The notes beneath the pieces are model-generated. The model saw nothing but the letters and a program-made list of their open reading frames with translations. It searched no databases and was not told the origin of the DNA. A DNA stretch of 64,000 bases, taken from Pedobacter ginsenosidimutans. Its GTDB lineage: Bacteria; Bacteroidota; Bacteroidia; Sphingobacteriales; Sphingobacteriaceae. The stretch is taken from assembly GCF_001442625.1 (NCBI RefSeq), contig NZ_LMZQ01000007.1, positions 1-64,000 of the forward strand, given 5' to 3'. How positions within the stretch are numbered: the stretch's first letter is position 1; every line of letters starts with the position of its first letter. Made by a program: the position numbers and the translations under genes. This document shows, piece after piece, positions 7,951 through 15,587 of this stretch.

Positions 7951-10071
7951 CTATCTTACAAATGCCATGGCTACTCCGCCATCAACATTTAAAACATTTC
8001 CGGTTGATTTGTGCAGCAAGCCACCCACAAAGGCGAAACAAGCATTGGCAATATCATCTGGTAATATAATCTGATTTAACAAAGTGCGTTTCGCGTAATA
8101 AGCTGGCAACTCTGCAACAGTAATGCCGTAAGCTTTTGCACGGCCTTCGGCCCAACCACCTGCCCAAATATTGCTATCGCTGATTACAGCATCAGGGTTA
8201 ACCACATTTACACGGATATTATCGGCACCCAGTTCGGCAGCGTTTAACCTGCTCAAATGTAACTGGGCAGCTTTTGCACTGCCATAACCGGCATTATTTG
8301 GTCCGCTTACCAGGGCGTTCTTACTTACAATATTAATGATATCGCCACCAATATTCTGCTTTTGCATCGTATTTGTTGCAGCCTGAGTGATAAAAAACTG
8401 ACCTTTTACCAAAACATCATATAATAAGTCCCAATCCTTCTCGGTATGATCAGCAATGGTTTTAGAAATCGATAATCCGGCATTGTTTACAATAATATCT
8501 ACTCCGCCAAAAGCCAGAGCAGCCGAATCGAAAGCTTGTTTAATGTCCTCTTCACTGGTTACATTTAAAATCGCGGTACTGTAAGAATCTTTACCATACA
8601 GGCTCGCAAATTCTTTACCTGCTTCTTCCAAACGCTCAGCATTCATATCGTTTAAAATCACCACACCACCTTCTGCAACAAACTTTTTAGCAATCGCCTT
8701 ACCTATACCACCTGCACTACCGGTAATCAAGGCAATCTTGCCAGTTAGAGGCTTTGGCTTAGGCATACGCTGTAACTTCGCTTCCTCCAACAACCAATAT
8801 TCGATATTAAAAGCTTCCTGGTGAGGCAATGAAGTATATTCTGAAACGGCCTCAGCGCCTTTCATTACGTTAATGGCATTAATATAGAATTCAGCAGCAA
8901 CCCTTGCCGTTTGTTTATCTTTAGAGAAGGTAAACATTCCGATACCAGGATATAAGATAACAACCGGATTGGTATCGCGAATGGCAGGACTGTTTGGATG
9001 TTTACAGGCTTCGTAATAAGCCGTGTACATTGCCCTATATGCTTCGAAAGCAGGCTCCAATGTTTCTTTTAGTGCTTTAACATCTGATAAATCAGCATCG
9101 CTGGCTAATGTTAAAACCAATGGACTAATTTTAGTCCTTAAAAAGTGATCGGGGCAGCTTGTTCCCATTGGGGCCAAACGATCCAAATCATTAGAATTGA
9201 TGAATTCCAAAACACGACTGTCGTCGGTAAAATGACCGATCATGTGCTGTTTAGAAGAACACAAGCCACGCAAAACAGGCGCTAAAGCAGCCGCTTGTTG
9301 TTTACGCTGATCTTCTGCTGCACTTTCAATTTTTTGTCCACCAAAAACAGGCCCTTTTTTACCATAATTCTGGTTAAGGTAATCAGAACAGATTTCGATT
9401 ACTTCTAAGGTATTCAGGTAACTTTCGTAAGCCGTATCGCCCCAGGTAAACAAGCCATGTGAGCCCAACATAATGCCACGGATGCCTGGATTTTCGTCCA
9501 AACAATGCTTTAACTGCAAGCCCAGTTCGAAACCAGGTTTTTTCCATTCTACCCAGCCTATCGTTCCACCAAATAATTCTTCGGTAATTTTTTTTCCGTC
9601 TTTAGCCGCAGCGATGGCGATGGCCGCATCCGGATGCAAGTGATCGATATGTGCAAACGGTAGAAAACCATGCAAAGGGGTATCGATTGATGGTGCTTTA
9701 GAGCTTAAATCGAAAATACAGTGGTTAAAAAGTTCAACCATTTCATCTTCGTGTTCTACACCACGGTAAATATTTTTCAGACTACGCAAACGATCAACAT
9801 ATAATGCTGCAAGGCCGCTTTTCTTTAAGGTACCTAAATCGCCACCTGAACCTTTTACCCACATTACTTCGGTTTCTAGGCCGGTAAGCGGATCTTTTTC
9901 CAATACTTTACACGAGGTATTTCCACCTCCATAATTGGTTAAGCGTAAATCTGCACCCAATAAATTTGAGCGATAAATTAAGAGGGCAACTTCATCACCA
10001 GCAAGTTTTGCGGCTTCCTCTTCATCCCACAAATAGCTTACGTGCTTATAACTTTTCGTATCGATTGACAT
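7951..10071 (-). CDS. Fused rhamnulose-1-phosphate aldolase / short-chain dehydrogenase
   Basis: A 706-residue two-domain enzyme. Residues about 1-400 are a class II (AraD/FucA-type) zinc aldolase: NYGGGNTSCKV, then HGFLPFAHIDHLHPDAA and GSHGLFTWGD supply the phosphate- and zinc-binding residues. Residues about 425-705 are an NAD-dependent SDR with ALITGSAGGIGKAIAK, NNAGLS and the YxxxK pair in YGSAKAAQ. The aldolase half splits L-rhamnulose 1-phosphate into dihydroxyacetone phosphate and L-lactaldehyde; the SDR half is thought to oxidise the lactaldehyde, which avoids releasing it. The start is ATG at 10071, 28 bases after the symporter stop. Confidence 0.9.
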   Translation of the reverse strand: MSIDTKSYKHVSYLWDEEEAAKLAGDEVALLIYRSNLLGADLRLTNYGGGNTSCKVLEKDPLTGLETEVMWVKGSGGDLGTLKKSGLAALYVDRLRSLKNIYRGVEHEDEMVELFNHCIFDLSSKAPSIDTPLHGFLPFAHIDHLHPDAAIAIAAAKDGKKITEELFGGTIGWVEWKKPGFELGLQLKHCLDENPGIRGIMLGSHGLFTWGDTAYESYLNTLEVIEICSDYLNQNYGKKGPVFGGQKIESAAEDQRKQQAAALAPVLRGLCSSKQHMIGHFTDDSRVLEFINSNDLDRLAPMGTSCPDHFLRTKISPLVLTLASDADLSDVKALKETLEPAFEAYRAMYTAYYEACKHPNSPAIRDTNPVVILYPGIGMFTFSKDKQTARVAAEFYINAINVMKGAEAVSEYTSLPHQEAFNIEYWLLEEAKLQRMPKPKPLTGKIALITGSAGGIGKAIAKKFVAEGGVVILNDMNAERLEEAGKEFASLYGKDSYSTAILNVTSEEDIKQAFDSAALAFGGVDIIVNNAGLSISKTIADHTEKDWDLLYDVLVKGQFFITQAATNTMQKQNIGGDIINIVSKNALVSGPNNAGYGSAKAAQLHLSRLNAAELGADNIRVNVVNPDAVISDSNIWAGGWAEGRAKAYGITVAELPAYYAKRTLLNQIILPDDIANACFAFVGGLLHKSTGNVLNVDGGVAMAFVR

Positions 10072-10099
10072 TCTTATATTCTATTTAAATTTTTATTTA

Positions 10100-11194
10100 T
10101 TAACCTTTTATTGAATTACCATAACCAACAATGAGTACCGAAATGATGATGGTTAAAATACCCGCCAAAACAGTAATCAACGTTTTTCTCGACACACCTT
10201 TCCACTCTTTTAGTACCAGTCCCCATACATTGGCGATTAAAATGATAAAGGCCATGTGCAGAATCCACGAACTGGCACCATTGCCCATTTTACTTTCGCC
10301 CATGCCGTAGAAAAAGAATTGTAAGAACCAGGTGGTACCTGCCAATGCCGAAAAAATATAGTTTTTTAACAATGGCGTTTTTGCATTGGTATAATCGCCA
10401 AATGTTTTATTCCTTGCATTTAATACCATACACCAGATAAAATTGGTGGTTAAACCACCCCAAAGCACAATTACATAAGTAACGTTGTTCTGGAATAAGA
10501 AATTACCTGTTTCAGCAGGATTTGCTGCTTTCCAGATCGCATTGGCGGCATCGGCCATTGGTTTTCCCGCTTCGATACCAAAATTGAAACAGGCACTTAA
10601 AACCCCTGAAACAATCCCCACGAATAAGCCAAGACCGAATTTATATTCTGTTTTAACCTCCATGCCATGAGGATCGGTAATGCCAGATTTCATTTCCTTT
10701 TCTTTCATCATACCTGCTTTACCGCAGATGACAATCCCAACAACGCAGACTAAAAGCCCCAGCAATACCATACGCCCCCAATCGGTATGTAAAAACATGG
10801 TAAAAGTATCTTTACCTACCTGTGGGAAAAAATCGAAGTAAATGGATGGCAGGATTGAACCCAAAACCATACAAAGTCCTAAAATGATACTACTTCCTAA
10901 TGATACACCCAGATAACGAACGCCTAAGCCATAGGTTAAACCTCCAACACCCCAAAGCACACCAAAAAAATAGGTTAACCATAAAATGCTACCGTTGGTA
11001 CTGGTGATAATTGCTGTAAAATTAGGGATGGTTAAAAAAGCAGCAAGTGGCGGAACGATTAACCAGGAGAAGATTCCTCCAACGATCCAGTAACTTTCCC
11101 AAGCCCAGCCTTTAACTTTTTTGTACGGAATATAAAAACTTCCGGAGGCGAAACCACCGAAGAAATGAAAAATTACACCTAAAATTGCTTGCAT
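10100..11194 (-). CDS. rhaT: L-rhamnose/proton symporter
   Basis: A 364-residue integral inner-membrane protein with about ten hydrophobic segments, matching the RhaT family in length and in features such as the N-terminal FFGGFASGSFYIPYKKVKGWAWE and the YFFGVLWGVGGLTYGLGVRYLG segment. It imports L-rhamnose with a proton. It is the first gene of the rhamnose operon, starting with ATG at 11194. A direct repeat and weak inverted repeat lie 50-70 bases upstream and may be the operon control region. Confidence 0.93.
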   Translation of the reverse strand: MQAILGVIFHFFGGFASGSFYIPYKKVKGWAWESYWIVGGIFSWLIVPPLAAFLTIPNFTAIITSTNGSILWLTYFFGVLWGVGGLTYGLGVRYLGVSLGSSIILGLCMVLGSILPSIYFDFFPQVGKDTFTMFLHTDWGRMVLLGLLVCVVGIVICGKAGMMKEKEMKSGITDPHGMEVKTEYKFGLGLFVGIVSGVLSACFNFGIEAGKPMADAANAIWKAANPAETGNFLFQNNVTYVIVLWGGLTTNFIWCMVLNARNKTFGDYTNAKTPLLKNYIFSALAGTTWFLQFFFYGMGESKMGNGASSWILHMAFIILIANVWGLVLKEWKGVSRKTLITVLAGILTIIISVLIVGYGNSIKG

Positions 11195-11231
11195 GCTCTA
11201 TTAATATATTTGGTTGCTCTAAAATAGAATA

Positions 11232-11263
11232 TACAGTAATTTTAACTGTTATGCACTGTTATG
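11232..11263. promoter_or_regulatory. Candidate control region of the rhamnose operon
   Basis: ACTGTTATG occurs at 11245-11253 and again at 11255-11263, exactly one helical turn apart. ACAGT at about 11233-11237 forms an inverted repeat with the first copy. It lies 40-70 bases upstream of rhaT. No match to the AGGAAATTCCT motif near the regulator gene was found here, so the binding factor is unknown. Confidence 0.3.
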
Positions 11264-12056
11264 GATGCGAAATAAATTGGTGGATGGATTAGTCGGGAGA
11301 CCGATGACGGAGGTCGGAAGTTATAATGTATAAAAACAAATACCAGTTCTTCTTCATGGTGTTAGATGTTACCATCTGACACTTATTAAGGTCTTAAAGT
11401 TTAATAATCTAGTTCAGGTTATTAAGCATAAATCCTTCTTTTTTTTAGGAAAAGAAAGGGCAGCATTCCATAGGAATAATCGGCATGCCCGCTACTGTCG
11501 GGTTTAGTTAACAAAAGTCTGTTCGAAACAACCCACATTTATTATTGAAGGATGAAAGATTAAGTTCCCTGTACCAGCCTAGGTTAAATAAACCCGATTG
11601 CCGGGAAGAGCTTCCGATCCTTCATCGGAACTCGAACCAAAAAGCGGGACTGAAGCCTGCCAAGAACCACAGGCCATTTGTTTCCTCATTAAAAAACTAT
11701 CGATTTCATTTAGAGCGCAGAGCCAGTACAACACACTAGGTTTCTTCCCGTTTTACGCTTATACGCTTCGCTTCCTCGTACCTCGTTGCTGCAGGGTAAC
11801 GCTTCAACCGGGGCTATTGGGCCAAATCAGCATTTCATTTCCGGGGTTGCCGGGTGCAGAAAACATTCTTCCTAAACCCGATTGCAGTGGAAGCCTCCGC
11901 TTTTTCAGCAGTGCTTATAACGGAACGGGACTGAAATTGCCAAAAGCACAGAACCAATCATTTTCTATGAACCCGAATTAGATTTTTTATATGAGCCAAT
12001 TGGAAAGACGAAAAAGGGTGTAATTTCTGGTGCAAAATGCTACCACCTGGCACGAT
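11264..12056. repeat. Gene-free region with degenerate intergenic repeat units
   Basis: No convincing gene is present; the open frames at 11545-11981 have repeat-like composition. Two related units begin with AAACCCGATTG (11590 and 11874) and end with CGGGACTGAA followed by TGCCA (about 11645-11663 and 11926-11943). An internal hairpin CCGATCCTTCATCGG lies at 11614-11628. Similar units occur at 42448-42545 and 45133-45320. The family looks like a dispersed non-coding element of this genome. Confidence 0.55.
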
Positions 12057-12914
12057 TTATAGCATTGGAAGCGCAGAAATTCTATCCACAATATCTTCAA
12101 TAACCTCAACCGATCTGAGGATTTTATAATGCCCTACATCTTCAAAAGATTTTGAACTGATTGCAGGATATTTATCCAGGAATTCTTTAAGGAATGGGTA
12201 TGGCGAAATATGATCGGCTGGATCGAATGCCAGGAAATGATTTAAATCCGAACCTAGTTGATACAGTTCGGTCAGGTTAAAGTGGCTGGCAGGAACGGGA
12301 AATTCTTTGGCAAAGTTGCTGAAAAAGATATCCTGATCTTTATTCCCAATGTTTACCGAATCTAAACTCTGCTCGAAATTTTCTTTCAGTCTGATTAATG
12401 GTGCGATGCTAATGAGCAGATCGGGAGTTAAACCGAGTTCCTGCAAAGCAATTACATTAGCCATACCGCCAAGCGAATGCCCAATGAGGACATCAGGCTG
12501 TGTATAATTTAAAGCAATCGATTTTACCGACTCGGCATATAACATCAGGTTGGAAAATTCAGAGATTGAGCTTCCGTTGCCAGGCGCATCAAAAGCAATA
12601 ATTTCAAGGTCATCTATCTTCTGGAGTTCAACAATCAGTTCATAAAAATCTAAGGCTTTTGAGGCCCAGCCATGTGTAAGTAACACTTTGCGTCTTCCAT
12701 TTCCCCAGCTAAAACAGTTAATGGTTACATTGGCATTGGTAAAATAGGTATCAAAAACCTTTAGGCTAAACTGCTTTGATACAGCGACCAGCTGTTCCTG
12801 ATGCAGGCGTAATGGCATTTTGGGTGAGTAGAAAATAAACTCACGCATTAAAGCTGCATCAGGTGCCGCCTGTGTTAATTTCAGCTCGTTTACAATTTGT
12901 TTTAGCCTTTTCAA
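12057..12914 (-). CDS. Alpha/beta hydrolase
   Basis: A 285-residue soluble hydrolase with an alpha/beta fold: oxyanion-region SWGNGRRKVLLTHGWAS, the nucleophile elbow GHSLGG (Ser of the catalytic triad) and a late GHYKI histidine. The substrate is unknown. The start read is TTG at 12914, because an in-frame stop lies eight codons further upstream and no ATG intervenes; an internal ATG (MREFIFY) is possible. It lies 18 bases after the MazG-like gene, so the two probably share a transcript. Confidence 0.8.
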   Translation of the reverse strand: MKRLKQIVNELKLTQAAPDAALMREFIFYSPKMPLRLHQEQLVAVSKQFSLKVFDTYFTNANVTINCFSWGNGRRKVLLTHGWASKALDFYELIVELQKIDDLEIIAFDAPGNGSSISEFSNLMLYAESVKSIALNYTQPDVLIGHSLGGMANVIALQELGLTPDLLISIAPLIRLKENFEQSLDSVNIGNKDQDIFFSNFAKEFPVPASHFNLTELYQLGSDLNHFLAFDPADHISPYPFLKEFLDKYPAISSKSFEDVGHYKILRSVEVIEDIVDRISALPML

Positions 12915-12932
12915 TTCGAGCTTATTTATGAG

Positions 12933-13400
12933 TTAAACCAAATGTGACTTTAAATCAGCTGGCGAATAGTTGATCGATTTTAAAGTCTTGTCGTCAGATT
13001 TCCTGAATACCAAAAACAGTCCGTCGATTTCTTTGTAATAAGATTCAGTCTGGTCTTTATCTAAGTAAAACTGAATGGTTTGTTCTGCTTCTTCTACGGT
13101 TTTGCAAGCTTTGCTCATATTAGAACGATGAACTTCATCAAATAAAGTCTTAAACTTTCCACCTAGGCCGAACTCGTGGATAGCACCGGCCAAAACATAC
13201 TGCAGGTCGCAAAGGGCATCAGCAACTTCTACCAGATCATCATTTTCTACTGCTTCCTGTAGTTCTTTCAACTCTTCGGCTAAAAGCGAAATGCGCAAAT
13301 TGGCTCTCTGTTTTGAAGGAATAACCGGACTTTCTAAAATTGGATGTTTAAAGGTAGTATGAAATTCTGCAACCTGGTTTAGCGAATTCGTTTCTTGCAT
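12933..13400 (-). CDS. MazG-like nucleotide pyrophosphohydrolase
   Basis: A 155-residue protein of the all-alpha NTP pyrophosphatase superfamily (MazG/HisE-like). The metal-binding pattern is visible as EELKELQEAVENDDLVEVADALCDLQYV, with the EExxE and ExxD acidic residues. Members hydrolyse nucleotide triphosphates or phosphoribosyl-ATP to the monophosphate and pyrophosphate; the exact substrate cannot be read here. It starts with ATG at 13400. Confidence 0.8.
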   Translation of the reverse strand: MQETNSLNQVAEFHTTFKHPILESPVIPSKQRANLRISLLAEELKELQEAVENDDLVEVADALCDLQYVLAGAIHEFGLGGKFKTLFDEVHRSNMSKACKTVEEAEQTIQFYLDKDQTESYYKEIDGLFLVFRKSDDKTLKSINYSPADLKSHLV

Positions 13401-13560
13401 GGTGATGTTTGATTTAATCTTTATACAGCAAACTTAAAAAAATCGGGAGAAATAATGAGGAGAATTTATGAACACTGTAAGCTTAATCAGTTAACTGTTT
13501 AAATTGGTTAATTGTAGATATCGACTAATTCACAATTAACCAGTTAAACAATTTATACAG

Positions 13561-14295
13561 TTAACCACCCTTCTTCCCTTCCCTCACCACTTTAAAAAAC
13601 TCTTCTTTATAGGTTTCGCCAATTGGAATTGCCTGATCGTTAATATAAACGGTATTCCCATCAATCATCTTAATTTTTTCGATAGAGATAATATAAGATT
13701 TATGGATGCGGTAAAATGGTGGCTGGGGCAGTTCGGTTTCCAGCTCACGCAGCGCCTGGTAAGTCACAATCCTTTGTGTAGCGGTATACACCGAAACATA
13801 GTTTTTCAACCCCTCTATATAGAGAATTTCTTCATAATTAACCTTGATAAACTTGTTCTTGGTATCCCCCTTGATGAACATAAAATCGTTCCCCAGTACT
13901 ACCTGCTGAATAACTACTTCTTGTTGTACGGGTGCCACAGGCATTAAAATCTGTTGCGCTTTAGTAGCCGCTTTATAAAAACGCTCGTATGAGATCGGTT
14001 TAAGCAAATAATCTACCACATCAAGATCAAAGCCTTCTAAAGCATATTCTGGATAGGCTGTGGTTAGGATTACCTTGCATTTACCACCACAGATTTTCAA
14101 AAACTGGATCCCGGTTAATTCCGGCATCTGTATATCTAAAAAAACAAGATCAACTTTACCTTCCTGAACCAGGTTAAGTGCTTCAAAAGCATTTGTAGTG
14201 GTCCCAACCAATTCTAAAAAAGGGGTTTTGTTGATAAAGGCAGCAATAATATCTGAGGCGTAAGATTCATCATCAACGGCAAGGCAACGGATCAT
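13561..14295 (-). CDS. LytTR-family response regulator
   Basis: A 244-residue DNA-binding response regulator. The receiver domain (1-120) carries acidic residues D8/D9 and the phosphoacceptor D54 in FLDIQMPELTG. The LytTR DNA-binding domain spans about 140-240 (YIEGLKNYVSVYT and FYRIHKSYIISIEKI). It is downstream of the LytS-like histidine kinase (78-base gap) and is surely its partner. The two pairs of phased repeats at 15421-15451 and 15497-15527 are good candidates for its binding sites. Confidence 0.92.
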   Translation of the reverse strand: MIRCLAVDDESYASDIIAAFINKTPFLELVGTTTNAFEALNLVQEGKVDLVFLDIQMPELTGIQFLKICGGKCKVILTTAYPEYALEGFDLDVVDYLLKPISYERFYKAATKAQQILMPVAPVQQEVVIQQVVLGNDFMFIKGDTKNKFIKVNYEEILYIEGLKNYVSVYTATQRIVTYQALRELETELPQPPFYRIHKSYIISIEKIKMIDGNTVYINDQAIPIGETYKEEFFKVVREGKKGG

Positions 14296-14373
14296 GGTTA
14301 GGGTTTAGCGGTTAGGGGTTGGCGATTAGCGTGAATTAACATTAGAATAGTTTTCAATGATACAAATTATCCT

Positions 14374-15381
14374 TTACAGATTTAAGATCAAAGTACTTTT
14401 ATAGGTATTGCCATTATTCGAAATCAGTAACTCATGTTTTTCGGGATAAATCAGATCCAACCTACGGTGGATATTTACCATGCCAACACCGCTTGAATGA
14501 TCTTTCTGTGCATGACTGATCTTATTGCTTACCTCGAAACTTAATCGTTTATTCTGCACCTTAAGTTTAATACGTACAGGCTGGCTCTCATCATTTACTA
14601 CGCCATGTTTAAATGCATTTTCTACAAAAGGGATTAATATCAGTGAGGCGATTTTTTGATTCGTAATACCTTCAGTTGTAAAATCGACATAAAATTTGGG
14701 TTCAAAACGCATCCTAAATAATGCAACATAACTCTCCAGGTATTCCACTTCCTTATCTAAACTCACTTTGCCATCAGGACTATCGTTTAGGGTATAGCGC
14801 ATTAAATCTGATAAACGCAAAACAGCATTGGCCAGTTGATCGGAAACAGGAATGGCCAAAGAGTAAACATAATTTAAGGTATTGTACAGAAAGTGCGGAT
14901 TGATCTGCGATTTCAAAAATGAAAGTTCAGCCTTCACCACTTCTTCCTTAAGTTTCCTGTTCACCTGTTCCGATTTAAAGCTCTGCTCGATACCATAAAC
15001 TGCAGCAGGTGTCACGATAAAACCAATGCTCCAATAAATATTATCCGATATATAGGCCCAGGCAGTTGTACCATCATTATAGTTATGAAAACCTAGCCAT
15101 TTTAAATAAAGTACTTCTTCTATTAAATACCTTAGCGCAATAAATACCCCGATGGTAAACAAAATACCGCCTATTAACTGAGGTACTTTATTCTTTTTCA
15201 AAAATCTTGGATAAACCCACAGGTAACAGATATAAAACTCTATCAATTGTATAAAATTCATAGAGATACTCAAAGCAGCCTTGGTAAAAGTTGTGCCATC
15301 AATTAAATAGCCGCCATAAAAATAGCCCAATACAAGCATCCAGCAAAGTATGTGAATGGAAATGATTTTTATTGTTTTCAT
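14374..15381 (-). CDS. LytS/YehU-type sensor histidine kinase
   Basis: A 335-residue membrane kinase. The first ~140 residues contain about four transmembrane segments (for example IISIHILCWMLVLGYFYGG). A short linker then leads to the His_kinase domain QINPHFLYNTLN, with the phosphorylated histidine near residue 163. The ATP-binding domain follows with ILIPFVENAFKHG and SGVGMVNIHRRL. It phosphorylates the adjacent LytTR regulator. The gene is divergent from an outer-membrane receptor at 15588, with operator-like repeats between. Confidence 0.92.
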   Translation of the reverse strand: MKTIKIISIHILCWMLVLGYFYGGYLIDGTTFTKAALSISMNFIQLIEFYICYLWVYPRFLKKNKVPQLIGGILFTIGVFIALRYLIEEVLYLKWLGFHNYNDGTTAWAYISDNIYWSIGFIVTPAAVYGIEQSFKSEQVNRKLKEEVVKAELSFLKSQINPHFLYNTLNYVYSLAIPVSDQLANAVLRLSDLMRYTLNDSPDGKVSLDKEVEYLESYVALFRMRFEPKFYVDFTTEGITNQKIASLILIPFVENAFKHGVVNDESQPVRIKLKVQNKRLSFEVSNKISHAQKDHSSGVGMVNIHRRLDLIYPEKHELLISNNGNTYKSTLILNL

Positions 15382-15420
15382 GGTCTAAAACTATGCAAAG
15401 CTTTTTTAACTGCCTATTTT

Positions 15421-15451
15421 CTTATTCCAAACATGCAAATAATTATCCCAA
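15421..15451 (-). promoter_or_regulatory. Phased direct repeats facing the kinase gene (candidate LytTR sites)
   Basis: Read on the minus strand, TTGGGATAAT (15451-15442) is followed by TTGGAATAAG (15430-15421), exactly 21 bases apart. Tandem ~9-10 base sites with a 21-base period are the known binding arrangement of LytTR regulators such as AgrA. The pair lies 40-70 bases before the kinase start and mirrors a second pair on the other strand. Confidence 0.6.
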
Positions 15452-15496
15452 CCCGTACATTTTAAGGATCAACACCTTTTATTAGCAAAAAAAGCA

Positions 15497-15527
15497 TTGG
15501 GATAATATTTCAAGGGGTTGGGATTAT
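15497..15527 (+). promoter_or_regulatory. Phased direct repeats facing the receptor gene (candidate LytTR sites)
   Basis: TTGGGATAAT (15497-15506) and TTGGGATTAT (15518-15527) repeat with a 21-base period on the plus strand, 60-90 bases before the TonB-type receptor. The motif matches the minus-strand pair at 15421-15451, so one regulator probably controls both divergent units. Confidence 0.62.
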
Positions 15528-15587
15528 ATAATTTTTAGGCTGATGCAACCTCTACATCTTTGAATCGTCAATAATAAAACAAACAAG

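Noticed and set aside
11545..11981. Two overlapping plus-strand frames
   Set aside because: They run through the AAACCCGAT-type repeats, have no family similarity and odd composition.
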